A stretch of 64,000 nt of DNA from Comamonas fluminis (GTDB lineage Bacteria; Pseudomonadota; Gammaproteobacteria; Burkholderiales; Burkholderiaceae_C). How positions within the stretch are numbered: position 1 is the first letter of the stretch; each line of letters starts with the position of its first letter. Of this stretch, positions 18,528 through 27,273 are shown piece by piece. The notes below the pieces were generated by a model. It ran no database searches. It had not been told where the DNA came from and worked only from the letters and a program-made list of their open reading frames with translations. Location: the NCBI RefSeq assembly GCF_019186805.1, contig NZ_CP066783.1, forward strand, positions 1,308,501-1,372,500, given 5' to 3'. The position numbers and the translations under genes are program-made.

Positions 18528-18764
18528 ATGATCGATTGGGTCCCCGTAGTCTTTGTGGTGTTCAAAGCGCTGATCTTTAGCGCCTGCATGTTTTTTGCCA
18601 TCAAGTGGCATTACGACCAGGGAAAGAAGAAGGGTCTGGACCGGCGCACGCTGGTGATGAACATCGTCAAGGTGATTGCCGCGTTCATCGTGGGGCTGGT
18701 GTGCGTGCTGGGCTTTACCTTTGGTATTGCCAAGATGCTGGGCATGGACCTGAGCATGCCTTGA
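18528..18764 (+). CDS. 78-residue membrane protein
   Basis: The protein has two hydrophobic segments (about residues 3-24 and 43-70) joined by a very basic loop (KWHYDQGKKKGLDRRTL), predicting a hairpin in the inner membrane with the loop in the cytoplasm. It is divergent from the MocR regulator and shares its upstream region with the candidate operator, so it may be a regulatory target. No Shine-Dalgarno motif is obvious; the ATG follows TTTTCAAA. A perfect 11-bp hairpin overlaps the stop codon. The family is unknown to me, but the composition and position support a real gene. Confidence 0.65.
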   Translation: MIDWVPVVFVVFKALIFSACMFFAIKWHYDQGKKKGLDRRTLVMNIVKVIAAFIVGLVCVLGFTFGIAKMLGMDLSMP

Positions 18765-18779
18765 AGGCAAGGCATGCTC
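18752..18779. terminator. Perfect 11-bp hairpin overlapping the stop codon
   Basis: GAGCATGCCTT (18752-18762) pairs with AAGGCATGCTC (18769-18779) around a 6-base loop. There is no T-tract on either side. It separates two converging genes and may block convergent transcription or protect 3' ends. Confidence 0.45.
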
Positions 18780-18808
18780 CCTGAGACTATGGGCTGATGT
18801 TTGCCCCG

Positions 18809-19720
18809 TCAGCCGGCAACAGGCTCGGCTGCAAAGATCTGCGCAGGTGCGTTGATCTGTTCACTGCAAGCGACCAGCGGCAGGTCACGCTGGCCGGGCT
18901 GGGTGCGAGAAACCAGCGCATACAAGCTGCTGACGGAGCGCGATACCGCATCGGCAATGGGCTTGCCCTGCAGCAAATGGCCCAGCAGCACGGCGGCAAA
19001 TACATCGCCCATGCCGTTGGGCAGTGGGTGCAGGTCGATATACGGCGTTTGCACCAACCAGGCCTGATCGGCAGTTACGGCCAGTGTGGCCAACTGGTCG
19101 GCGGGCAGGTCGCTGGTGCGCAGGCTGGTGATGACGATGAGCGCCGATTTGCGGTCGTGCATCTGCCCCAGCATGGTGCGTGCGGCGGCTATCGCGGCCT
19201 GCACGGACTCCAGCGGCTGGCCGCCGCACAGCAGCTCAAACTCGTAATGGTTGGGTGTGATGATGCTGGCCAGCGACAGTGCACGTTTGCGCAGAAAGTC
19301 GGGAATGCCGGGGCGTACAAAGACGCCGCGCCCCACATCGCCCATGACAGGATCGCACAGGTAATGCGCCTTGGGGTGGTTCACTCGCACTTCCTGCACG
19401 GCGGCCAGAATGGCTTCGCCCACACCTGCATCGCCCAGATAGCCCGAGAGCACGGCGGTGCAGCGCTCCAGCACACTGCGCGCGCGCAGGCCGTCCAGCA
19501 CGTCCTGCACATGGGCGGGGGTGAAGACTTGGCCCTTGAATTCGCCATAACCGGTGTGGTTAGAGAACTGCACGGTGTGCACTGCGACCGGTTCTATGCC
19601 CAGCAACTGCAGCGGCAGCATGGCGGCGTCATTGCCCACATGGCCGTAGGCGACGTGAGATTGAATGCTCAGAACCAGCGGCGGCTCCTGGTGCGCATGG
19701 TGCTCCTGGTGGTGGGGCAT
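18809..19720 (-). CDS. pdxY: Pyridoxal kinase
   Basis: PdxY phosphorylates pyridoxal with ATP to form PLP in the salvage pathway. The 303-residue chain has the ribokinase-like fold: an N-terminal substrate region ([18 protein letters not shown]), CDPVMGD in the centre, [12 protein letters not shown], and the anion-hole/catalytic motif NGMGDVFAA near the C-terminus. I chose ATG 19720, preceded by AAGGAA at good spacing; the frame is open 72 bases further but those residues do not look conserved. The His-rich start ([11 protein letters not shown]) is unusual. The nearby MocR-type regulator makes B6-dependent control likely. Confidence 0.92.
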   Translation of the reverse strand: MPHHQEHHAHQEPPLVLSIQSHVAYGHVGNDAAMLPLQLLGIEPVAVHTVQFSNHTGYGEFKGQVFTPAHVQDVLDGLRARSVLERCTAVLSGYLGDAGVGEAILAAVQEVRVNHPKAHYLCDPVMGDVGRGVFVRPGIPDFLRKRALSLASIITPNHYEFELLCGGQPLESVQAAIAAARTMLGQMHDRKSALIVITSLRTSDLPADQLATLAVTADQAWLVQTPYIDLHPLPNGMGDVFAAVLLGHLLQGKPIADAVSRSVSSLYALVSRTQPGQRDLPLVACSEQINAPAQIFAAEPVAG

Positions 19721-19799
19721 GAAAATTCCTTCAAGCAATGGCTGGGGCAAGGCGGCAGAACCATAAAAAAGTGAGCTGCCCGCGCCAGTCAAATCATGG

Positions 19800-19823
19800 G
19801 TTCAGATGATATTCATTCTGAAC
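19800..19823. promoter_or_regulatory. Inverted repeat upstream of pdxY
   Basis: GTTCAGA (19800-19806) and TCTGAAC (19817-19823) form a perfect 7-bp inverted repeat with a 10-base AT-rich spacer. The repeat lies 80 bases before the pdxY start. It differs from the GTATGG motif near the MocR gene, so the binding protein is unknown. Confidence 0.35.
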
Positions 19824-19879
19824 TCTATGAATAACCAGCGCAGCATGCTCACTTTATGCAAGCGAAGTGGGTAAGCCGC

Positions 19880-20338
19880 TTAGTTCAGTTCAGCCATCAG
19901 CTCGATCTCTACGCAGCAGCCCATGGGAATCTGCGCCACGCCAAAAGCGCTGCGGGCGTGCTTGCCGGCTTCGCCAAAGACTTCGCCCAGCAGCTCGCTG
20001 CAGCCATTGGTGACCAGATGCTGCTCGGTGTAGCTGCTCGAAGAGTTGACCAGGCTCATCACCTTGACGATGCGCTTGACGCGGCTCAGATCGCCACCGC
20101 AGGCGTGCTGCAGCGTGCCCATCAGGTCGATGGCGATGGCGCGTGCGGCCAGCTTGCCTTCTTCGGTCGTCATGTTTTCGCCCAGCTTGCCCACCCAGGG
20201 CTTGCCGTCCTGCTTGGCCACGTGGCCACTGAGGAAGACCAGATTGCCTGTCTGCGCATAGGGCAGGTAGGCGGCTGCGGGAATGGCGACTTCGGGCAGG
20301 GTGATGTTCAGGGCTTTGAGTTTGTCGTACACGCTCAT
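19880..20338 (-). CDS. RidA family protein (YjgF/YER057c/UK114)
   Basis: RidA proteins hydrolyse reactive enamine and imine intermediates produced by PLP enzymes. This 152-residue form belongs to the longer RidA-like group. The conserved arginine and glutamate appear in ARSAFGVAQIPMGCCVEIELMAEL, and the strand LVFLSGHVAKQ is typical. I chose ATG 20338 with GGAG upstream; the longer frame to 20566 adds a stretch of non-conserved residues that overlaps the comEC start. The gene lies next to pdxY and a PLP-binding regulator, which fits a shared B6-related context, although that link is inference. Confidence 0.88.
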   Translation of the reverse strand: MSVYDKLKALNITLPEVAIPAAAYLPYAQTGNLVFLSGHVAKQDGKPWVGKLGENMTTEEGKLAARAIAIDLMGTLQHACGGDLSRVKRIVKVMSLVNSSSSYTEQHLVTNGCSELLGEVFGEAGKHARSAFGVAQIPMGCCVEIELMAELN

Positions 20339-20481
20339 GACGGGCTCCAAAAAGTGCGGAAGATGAAAGATGACCGAGTTTGACACAGGCCAGCGCTGGC
20401 ATGGCTCAGGCGGCGCACGGCATGGACGCAGGCAGGGATAGCCGCAATCGTGGGCGCTGATTCGCGCATCTAGCATGGGGC

Positions 20482-23007
20482 ATGAACTCTGTGCCCACAC
20501 CGCCCGCCGAGCGCGTTCGCCTTTCATGGCTGGCGCCGCTATGGGGCTGTGTGCTGGGCGCGTCATGGCAGGTCACGCAGCCGCAGCTGTGGCGGCTGTC
20601 GGCGTACCAGTTGCTGCTGGGCCTGGGTCTGCTGATTGCGCTGCTGGTTCTCAGGCGGCGTCTTCGGCCCTGGCTCAGTTGGTGGCTTTTGCTGGCAAGT
20701 GCGGCTTGCTGCGTGGCAGGCATGACAGGCTGGCGGGCGCACGACTATCTGGCGCAGACCCTGCCTAAGGCGCTGGAGACGGTGGATCTGGTGGTGGAGG
20801 GACGTATCGCTTCCATGCTGCAAAACACCAGCAACGGGCAGCGCTGGCGTTTTGAGGTCGATCAGGCGGCGAGCGGCGTGGAAGGTTTGCCACCGCTGAT
20901 GGAACTGTCCTGGTACGGGCCTTATGGCAAGGAGCTGGATGCCAGCCAGCCCTTGATTCCTGCATGGGCGCAGGGGCAGGCCTTGCGCCCTGGCCAGCGC
21001 TGGCGCTTTACGGTGCGCATCAAGCGGCCCCACGGCGCGCGAAACCCGCATGGTTTTGATTACGAGCTGCTGGCATGGGAGCAGGGCGTGCAGGCCACGG
21101 GCTATGTGCGCGATCAGCCTGCGCCGCAATGGCTGGAGCAGGGGGCTTCATATCGGCTGCAGCGCTGGCGCCAGTGGTTGCGCGATCGCATCCGTGGGCA
21201 GACATCGCAACTGCAGCAATGGTTTCCCGCACTTGAGCCGCAACGGCAGCAGGCGGCCATGGGTGTGGTGGCCGCACTGGCCGTGGGCGATCAGCAGGCC
21301 ATAGAGCGCAATGACTGGGCGCTGTTTCGCCAGACGGGCGTATCGCACCTGATGAGTATTTCAGGGCTGCATATCACCATGTTTGCCTGGTTGGCTGCAT
21401 TGCTGGTGGGGCGGCTGTGGCGGCTCAGTGCCACAGCCTGCCGCTGGCTGCCCGCACCACGCGTGGCTTTGCTGGCTGGCGTGCTGCTGGCAGCGGCATA
21501 CGCCATGTTCAGCGGCTGGGGCCTGCCCGCGCAGCGCACGGTCTGCATGCTGGCGGTGGTGGCAGCATTGCAATGGCTGGGCGTGCGCTGGCCTTGGCCC
21601 TGCGTGTGGCTGCTGGCGCTGGCCGTGGTGCTGGTGGCTGACCCGTGGGCGCTTTGGCAGGCAGGCTTCTGGCTGAGCTTTGTGGCTGTAGGTGTGCTGC
21701 TTGCTACAGATAACAGAGCTGCAAGCCCAGGAGAACAAAGCGCGGAAGGTGGATTTTCTTCGAAATGGGCCTCAAAGCTGGCAGCGCTGTGGCGTGAGCA
21801 GTGGTTGATCTCTCTGGCACTGGCGCCGCTGGCTTTGCTGCTTTTCGGGCAGGTTTCCATCGTGGGGCTGTTGGCCAATCTCATCGCCATTCCCTGGGTG
21901 ACTCTGGTGGTTACACCGCTGGCCTTGCTGGCGGCTCTTGTGCCGGTGGCGGCAGCAGGGGCCGCGGCTGCCATGCTGCCCCTGATGGCTTTGCTGCAGT
22001 GGCTGGCGCAGTTGCCCTGGGCTGTCTGGGCCCTGCCGCAGCCTGCTTGGTGGGCCAGCGTGCTGGCCATTGTGGCGGGGCTGTTGCTGATTGCGCCGCT
22101 GCCCTGGCGGCTGCGTCTGGCATCGGCAGGCCTGGCGCTGCCTGCGCTGTGCTGGCCGGTGCAGTGGCCGCAATGGGGCGAGTTCGAGCTGCTGGCCGCA
22201 GATATTGGCCAGGGCAATGCCGTCGTCATCAGCACGGCGGGGCGCCGCATGCTGTATGACGCGGGGCCGCAGTACAGCCGCAACAGCGATGCGGGGGAAC
22301 GGGTGCTGCTGCCGCTGATGGCGGCGCAAGGCCTGCGGCTGAACGCCATGCTGCTCAGCCACCGCGATCTGGACCACACCGGCGGGGCGCTGGCCGTGAA
22401 AGCGGCGCAGCCTGGGCTGAAGGTCATGGGCTCCAGCTCGGTTGTGGACGATGCGCCGCTCGCGGCTCTGGCGCCGGTGCAGCTTTGCACGCAGGGGCAG
22501 CGCTGGCAGTGGGAGGGCGTTGATTTTGAAGTGCTGCACCCACCGGCTGGCGATGCGTGGCTGAACGGGCGCAAGTTCAAGCCCAACTTTGCCAGCTGTG
22601 TGCTGCGCATACGTTCGGCCTCCGGGCGTGTGGCATTGCTGACAGGAGATATCGAAGCTGCTCAGGAGCAGCAATTGCTGCAGTCTGGCCAGATGACGGC
22701 GGTGGACTGGTTGCTGGTGCCCCACCATGGCAGCAAGACATCATCCACCCCAGCATGGGTGCAAAGCCTCAGGCCGCGCTGGGCGGTGGTGCAGGCAGGG
22801 TATCTCAATCGTTTTGGACACCCGGTGGCGGAAGTCAGCCAGCGTTACGTTGCAGCGGGCACATCGCTGGTGCTGCAGGATGGATGTGGGGCAGCGCTGT
22901 GGTCTTCGGCAAAGCCGCTGGATTTGCAGTGTGAAAGACAGCGTCAGCCGCGCTATTGGGATGTGCATGCACGGCCTGTGAAAGCGATGGAATCAGGCAC
23001 CCCTTGA
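20482..23007 (+). CDS. comEC: DNA internalization competence protein ComEC/Rec2
   Basis: ComEC is the inner-membrane channel that brings single-stranded DNA into the cell during natural transformation. The 841-residue protein starts with two or three membrane helices, then a DUF4131/OB-like domain, then the Competence domain with about eight helices (LMSISGLHITMFAWL). The C-terminus is a metallo-beta-lactamase domain: DIGQGNAVVI, LLSHRDLDHTGG and VPHHGSKTSST provide the metal ligands, so the nuclease-like site looks intact. Around 21705-21775 a hydrophilic insertion (TDNRAASPGEQSAEGGF) breaks the helices and has a lower-GC, repeat-like DNA sequence. Other competence genes are not nearby. Confidence 0.93.
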   Translation: MNSVPTPPAERVRLSWLAPLWGCVLGASWQVTQPQLWRLSAYQLLLGLGLLIALLVLRRRLRPWLSWWLLLASAACCVAGMTGWRAHDYLAQTLPKALETVDLVVEGRIASMLQNTSNGQRWRFEVDQAASGVEGLPPLMELSWYGPYGKELDASQPLIPAWAQGQALRPGQRWRFTVRIKRPHGARNPHGFDYELLAWEQGVQATGYVRDQPAPQWLEQGASYRLQRWRQWLRDRIRGQTSQLQQWFPALEPQRQQAAMGVVAALAVGDQQAIERNDWALFRQTGVSHLMSISGLHITMFAWLAALLVGRLWRLSATACRWLPAPRVALLAGVLLAAAYAMFSGWGLPAQRTVCMLAVVAALQWLGVRWPWPCVWLLALAVVLVADPWALWQAGFWLSFVAVGVLLATDNRAASPGEQSAEGGFSSKWASKLAALWREQWLISLALAPLALLLFGQVSIVGLLANLIAIPWVTLVVTPLALLAALVPVAAAGAAAAMLPLMALLQWLAQLPWAVWALPQPAWWASVLAIVAGLLLIAPLPWRLRLASAGLALPALCWPVQWPQWGEFELLAADIGQGNAVVISTAGRRMLYDAGPQYSRNSDAGERVLLPLMAAQGLRLNAMLLSHRDLDHTGGALAVKAAQPGLKVMGSSSVVDDAPLAALAPVQLCTQGQRWQWEGVDFEVLHPPAGDAWLNGRKFKPNFASCVLRIRSASGRVALLTGDIEAAQEQQLLQSGQMTAVDWLLVPHHGSKTSSTPAWVQSLRPRWAVVQAGYLNRFGHPVAEVSQRYVAAGTSLVLQDGCGAALWSSAKPLDLQCERQRQPRYWDVHARPVKAMESGTP

Positions 23008-23167
23008 GAAACTGGCACGGGGCTTGCATGATGTGTTCTGTCAGCTTCTGGCGGACGCAGACAGGTGCTGTTTGCTGGTCCCTGACTGGTCCGGGCCGGC
23101 ATCAGACGTGGCTAAACTGAAACGAGCGTGGCGGTATGTCGCAGCCACCGTGAACGAGAGGATTGGA

Positions 23168-24628
23168 ATGCGCACCTTCGATGAGATGTATCTGGACCCC
23201 GCTGCCCCGAATGCCGCGGTGCGAGAGCACTATCGGGACTACGCGCAGTGGCTTTCCAGGCAGTCGCCCGAGTTGCTGCGTGCGCGCAGCGAAGAGGCGG
23301 AAATCGTGTTTCGCCGCGTGGGCATCACCTTTGCCGTCTATGGCGACAAGGATGAGAGCGGCGCGGGCACCGAGCGCCTGATTCCGTTCGACCTGATTCC
23401 GCGTGTGATTCCCTCGCAGGAGTGGAGCCGCATGCAGGCCGGGCTGGCCCAGCGCGTGACGGCCCTCAACCGCTTTATCGGCGATTGCTATCACGGCCAG
23501 GACATGGTGCGCGCAGGCCTGATTCCGCAGGAGCTGGTGCGGGGCAACAGCCAGTACCGCCCGGAGATGGAGGGCATCAAGGTGCCCAACGATGTGTACG
23601 CCAATATTGCAGGCATAGACATCGTGCGAGCCCCCGATGCGGCGGGCAACGGCGTGTACTACGTGCTGGAAGACAATCTGCGCGTGCCTTCCGGCGTGTC
23701 ATACATGCTGGAAAACCGCCGCATGATGATGCGTCTGTTCCCCGAGCTGTTCAGCAAGCACGCCGTGGCGCCTGTCGCCCATTACCCGGACATGCTGCTC
23801 GATACGCTGCGTGCCAGCGCCCCGCCCGGTGTGGCCGAACCCACCGTCGTGGTGCTGACGCCCGGCATGTACAACAGCGCGTATTTCGAACATGCCTTCC
23901 TCGCTCAGCAGATGGGGGTGGAGCTGGTCGAAGGGCAGGACCTGGTGGTGGAAAAAGACGTGGTCTATATGCGCACCACGCAGGGCCTGCAGCGCGTGGA
24001 TGTGATCTACCGCCGTGTGGACGATGACTTTCTCGACTCCGAAGTTTTCCGCCCCACATCAACGCTGGGCTGTAAGGGCCTGATGCGCGCCTACCGCGCT
24101 GGTAACGTCAATATCTGCAACGCCGTAGGCACAGGGCTGGCTGACGATAAATCCGTCTACCCCTATGTGCCGGAGATGATTCGTTTCTATCTGGGTGAGG
24201 AGCCCATCTTGCAGAACGTGCCAACCTGGCTGTGCCGCAAGAGTGATGACCTCAAATACGTGCTCGATCATCTGCACGAACTGGTGGTCAAGGAAGTGCA
24301 CGGCGCAGGCGGCTACGGCATGCTGATTGGCCCGGCGGCAACCAAGGCCGAGATCGAAGACTTCCGCCGTGTGCTGGTGGGCAACCCGAGCAACTACATT
24401 GCCCAGCCCACGCTGAGCCTGTCCACCTGTCCAACCATGGTGGATGCCGGCATTGCGCCGCGCCATATTGACTTGCGTCCCTTTGTGCTGACGGGCACAG
24501 AAGTGAACATGATCGCTGGTGGCCTGACGCGTGTGGCGCTCAAGGAAGGCTCTTTGGTGGTGAACTCATCTCAGGGCGGTGGCACCAAAGATACCTGGGT
24601 GCTGGAAGAACAAGAGGGAGGCCGCTGA
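23168..24628 (+). CDS. Circularly permuted ATP-grasp protein (DUF404/DUF407 family)
   Basis: The 486-residue protein starts MRTFDEMYLDP with an excellent Shine-Dalgarno (GAGAGGATTGGA) before ATG 23168; the frame extends 144 bases upstream without conserved residues. Family signatures include FDLIPRVIPSQEW, NSQYRPEMEGIKVPNDVYANIAGIDIVR, YVLEDNLRVPSGVSYMLENR and VVKEVHGAGGYGMLIGP. The last two regions hold the permuted ATP-grasp nucleotide and metal sites. Such proteins are predicted to form amide bonds, probably peptide ligation, in the cytoplasm. It overlaps the alpha-E gene by one base (TGATG), so the two are translationally coupled. The reaction and substrate remain unproven for the family. 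Confidence 0.9.
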   Translation: MRTFDEMYLDPAAPNAAVREHYRDYAQWLSRQSPELLRARSEEAEIVFRRVGITFAVYGDKDESGAGTERLIPFDLIPRVIPSQEWSRMQAGLAQRVTALNRFIGDCYHGQDMVRAGLIPQELVRGNSQYRPEMEGIKVPNDVYANIAGIDIVRAPDAAGNGVYYVLEDNLRVPSGVSYMLENRRMMMRLFPELFSKHAVAPVAHYPDMLLDTLRASAPPGVAEPTVVVLTPGMYNSAYFEHAFLAQQMGVELVEGQDLVVEKDVVYMRTTQGLQRVDVIYRRVDDDFLDSEVFRPTSTLGCKGLMRAYRAGNVNICNAVGTGLADDKSVYPYVPEMIRFYLGEEPILQNVPTWLCRKSDDLKYVLDHLHELVVKEVHGAGGYGMLIGPAATKAEIEDFRRVLVGNPSNYIAQPTLSLSTCPTMVDAGIAPRHIDLRPFVLTGTEVNMIAGGLTRVALKEGSLVVNSSQGGGTKDTWVLEEQEGGR

Positions 24629-25584
24629 TGCTGAGTCGTACCGCCGATCATCTCTACTGGATGTCTCGCTACACCGAGCGGGCGGAGAACACCGCTCGAA
24701 TGCTGAGCGTGTCCTACGAAACCGCCATGCTGCCCCAGAGCATTCGCGATGCCGAGCGCGGCTGGCACAGCGTGCTGTCCATCAGCGAGCTGGTGCCTTC
24801 GTTCATGGATCGCTATCGCACGGTAGATCAGGAGACGGTGCTGGAGTTCATGGTCTCCGATGAGGCCAACCCTTCCTCCATCTTCGCCTGCCTGAAAGCT
24901 GCGCGAGAGAACGCCCGCGCCGTGCGCGGCGCTTTGACCACCGAGTCGTGGGAGACGCAGAACCAGACCTGGCTGGCGCTGCAGCGCAACTTCAGCAAAG
25001 GTGGCTGGAAGAAAGACCCGGCGCAGTTCTTTGAGTGGGTCAAATACCGCTCGCATCTGTGGCGCGGCGTTTCGCTGGGTACCATGCTCAAGGACGAGGC
25101 CCTGCACTTTGTGCGACTGGGCACTTTTGTGGAGCGAGCCGACAACACCGCCCGTCTGCTGGATGTGAAGTTTCACGCCATTGAGCGCGACTACCACGGC
25201 ATGCCGCGCGGGCGGGGCATGGCTAACTTTGACTTCTATCACTGGAGCGCGCTGCTACGCAGCGTCTCGGCCTTTGAGGTCTATCGCAAGGTCTATCGCG
25301 ACGTGATTACGCCAGAGCGTGTGGCCGAGTTGCTGATGCTGCGGGTGGACATGCCGCGCTCGCTGCTGGCCAGCATGCGCGAAGTGGTCAAGAACCTGGA
25401 GCGTGTGTCCAACGACCACTCGCAGGAAACCGAGCGCAAGGCGGGGCGCCTGCTTGCCGATCTGCAATATGGGCGCATCGACGAGATACTGACTACCGGA
25501 CTGCATGCTTACCTCACGCAGTTTCTGGACCGTATCAGTGATCTGGGCTCGGGCATCAGCCATGACTTCCTGATGCCAAGCTAG
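24628..25584 (+). CDS. Alpha-E domain protein (DUF403)
   Basis: This 318-residue all-helical protein begins MLSRTADHLYWMSRYTERAENTARML, the family signature, which is echoed by LGTFVERADNTARLLDV near residue 175. Alpha-E proteins are nearly always encoded beside the permuted ATP-grasp protein and often with a transglutaminase-like protease; no such protease gene is present here. A role as partner of a predicted peptide-ligase system is inference from published comparative genomics. The start overlaps the stop of the previous gene by one base, and a bidirectional terminator follows. Confidence 0.9.
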   Translation: MLSRTADHLYWMSRYTERAENTARMLSVSYETAMLPQSIRDAERGWHSVLSISELVPSFMDRYRTVDQETVLEFMVSDEANPSSIFACLKAARENARAVRGALTTESWETQNQTWLALQRNFSKGGWKKDPAQFFEWVKYRSHLWRGVSLGTMLKDEALHFVRLGTFVERADNTARLLDVKFHAIERDYHGMPRGRGMANFDFYHWSALLRSVSAFEVYRKVYRDVITPERVAELLMLRVDMPRSLLASMREVVKNLERVSNDHSQETERKAGRLLADLQYGRIDEILTTGLHAYLTQFLDRISDLGSGISHDFLMPS

Positions 25585-25597
25585 AGCCAACTGGCGC

Positions 25598-25629
25598 AAA
25601 AAAAGCGGTCCATCAGGGACCGCTTTTTT
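25598..25629. terminator. Bidirectional terminator between the alpha-E gene and bfr
   Basis: AAAAAAAGCGGTCC pairs with GGACCGCTTTTTT around a short ATCAG loop. It has a T-tract on both strands and serves converging genes. Confidence 0.88.
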
Positions 25630-25645
25630 ATGGGTAACCGTTGAG

Positions 25646-26122
25646 TTACTCGATCTCGCCCATCAGCGACTGCAGATAGTTCTGCGAGCCCACCTTGTCG
25701 ATCAGGTCGATCTGGGTTTCCAGGAAGTCGATGTGCTCTTCGGTGTCGTCCAGAATCTTTTGCAGCAGATCGCGCGAGACATAGTCACGCACGGATTCGC
25801 AGTGGGCAATGCCGTCCTTGATGGTTTGCTGGGCGGCTTGCTCCAGGCGCAGGTCGCTGGCCAGAGCTTCTGGCACGTCTTCACCGATCTGCAGCTTGCC
25901 CAGATCCTGCAGATTGGGCAGGCCGTCCAGCATGAAGATGCGGTCCATCAGCCAGTCGGCGTGCTTCATCTCGCCGATGGACTCTTCGTATTCCTTCTTG
26001 GCCAGCTTGTCGAAGCCCCAGTGCTTGTACATGCGGTAGTGCAGAAAGTACTGGTTGATGGCGGTCAGCTCGTTCTTGAGTTGGGCTTGCAGCCAGGAAA
26101 TAACTTGTGCATCACCTTTCAT
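25646..26122 (-). CDS. bfr: Bacterioferritin
   Basis: Bacterioferritin stores iron in a 24-subunit haem-containing shell. The 158-residue chain is the standard length. The haem ligand Met52 is present, and ferroxidase residues Glu18, Tyr25, Glu51, His54, Glu94 and His130 are seen. At position 127, where E. coli Bfr has a Glu ligand, this protein has Thr, in the sequence TEEH (127-130); Glu128 may substitute. I chose ATG 26122 with AAGGAG six bases upstream. It converges with the alpha-E gene and is divergent from ahpC, which fits shared control by oxidative stress or iron. Confidence 0.94.
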   Translation of the reverse strand: MKGDAQVISWLQAQLKNELTAINQYFLHYRMYKHWGFDKLAKKEYEESIGEMKHADWLMDRIFMLDGLPNLQDLGKLQIGEDVPEALASDLRLEQAAQQTIKDGIAHCESVRDYVSRDLLQKILDDTEEHIDFLETQIDLIDKVGSQNYLQSLMGEIE

Positions 26123-26519
26123 GGGGGACTCCTTCTTTGGCGGGTGTTGTGTTGCAGAGATTGTCGCTGCTTTATGCGACAGATCAATAAAGTCCACGCT
26201 CTGGCGCATTGGCTGCATATGAGGCGTGTTCTCGTTTAGCTTACGATTTGTGCGGTCACTGGCGCGCCTTTGCTTATTGACAGGCTGATGACAACAAAAG
26301 CTATGAGCGTGATTGAAGGACTATTGGCTTGAAGCGGGCAGATTCGGACCACAATACAAAGCTGAGCTGCAAAGCGATGCGCAGCTTGGCCTCAGAATCA
26401 CTGGAACAGGGTTTGATAGATTTATCAAATTGAATTGATTCAATCAATTGATTGGATCAATTGAAAAAGTCGACCTAAACTTCATCCTGTCATCAACACT
26501 AACCACAAGGAAACAGCAA
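26123..26519. promoter_or_regulatory. Divergent bfr/ahpC control region with palindromes
   Basis: Near ahpC, TTTGATA-GATT-TATCAAA (26412-26429) is a perfect 7-bp inverted repeat and CAATCAATTGATTG (26441-26454) is a perfect 14-bp palindrome. A plausible ahpC promoter is TTGGAT (26452-26457), 18 bases, TAAACT (26476-26481). A peroxide regulator such as OxyR is the obvious candidate for this AT-rich block, but the spacing does not match the textbook OxyR repeat exactly. Nothing coding is seen in the gap. Confidence 0.5.
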
Positions 26520-27098
26520 ATGTCTTCTCTGATCAATACGCAAGTTCAACCGTTCAAGACCGAAGCTTACGTGAACCGTAACGGCAAGGGTGAATTCATC
26601 ACCGTGACCGAAGAGAGCCTGAAGGGCAAGTGGTCTGTTGTGATCTTCATGCCTGCTGCTTTCACTTTCAACTGCCCTACCGAAATCGAAGACGCAGCCA
26701 ACAACTACGCCGAGTTCCAGAAGGCCGGTGCCGAAGTCTTCATCGTGACGACCGACACCCACTTCTCGCACAAGGTGTGGCACGAAACCTCCGACGCAGT
26801 GGGCAAGGCTCAGTTCCCCCTGGTTGGCGATCCTACCCACCAGCTGACCAACGCTTTCGGCGTGCACATTGCTGAAGAAGGTCTGGCTCTGCGCGGTACC
26901 TTCGTGATCAACCCCGAAGGCGTGATCAAGACCATGGAAGTGCACTCCAACGAAATCGCTCGTGACGTGTCCGAAACTCTGCGCAAGCTGAAGGCTGCTC
27001 AGTTCACCGCCGCCAACCCTGGCCAAGTGTGCCCCGCCAAGTGGAAGGAAGGCGCCAACACCATCACTCCTTCGCTGGACCTGGTTGGCAAGATCTAA
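26520..27098 (+). CDS. ahpC: Alkyl hydroperoxide reductase subunit C (peroxiredoxin)
   Basis: AhpC is a typical 2-Cys peroxiredoxin that reduces hydrogen peroxide and organic peroxides, and is recycled by AhpF. Of 192 residues, Cys52 in FTFNCPTEI is the peroxidatic cysteine and Cys171 in GQVCPAKW the resolving one. The second residue of the usual PADFTFVCP motif is Ala (PAAFTFNCP). I chose ATG 26520 with AAGGA upstream rather than the earlier in-frame codon at 26448, which lies inside the promoter. The codons are strongly biased to those of abundant proteins. ahpF follows after a terminator hairpin, so AhpC is probably made in excess over AhpF. Confidence 0.95.
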   Translation: MSSLINTQVQPFKTEAYVNRNGKGEFITVTEESLKGKWSVVIFMPAAFTFNCPTEIEDAANNYAEFQKAGAEVFIVTTDTHFSHKVWHETSDAVGKAQFPLVGDPTHQLTNAFGVHIAEEGLALRGTFVINPEGVIKTMEVHSNEIARDVSETLRKLKAAQFTAANPGQVCPAKWKEGANTITPSLDLVGKI

Positions 27099-27138
27099 GC
27101 CTGATTAATATCGGCTGAGCGCGAAAGCGCTCTCAAAG

Positions 27139-27183
27139 CCGGACGACGATCAGGCACCCGGTGCCTGTCCGTCCGGTTTTTTT
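27139..27183 (+). terminator. Terminator between ahpC and ahpF
   Basis: The outer stem CCGGAC/GTCCGG (27139-27144 with 27171-27176) contains an inner CAGGCACC/GGTGCCTG hairpin and is followed by seven T. It probably attenuates read-through into ahpF. Confidence 0.8.
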
Positions 27184-27273
27184 ACGCCCAGTTTTTGCTT
27201 TTATGGGCGGGCAAATGGCTTCAAGGCCTTTGCTGCACGGCATCAACAACTCAAAAATTGATAGGAATCCACC

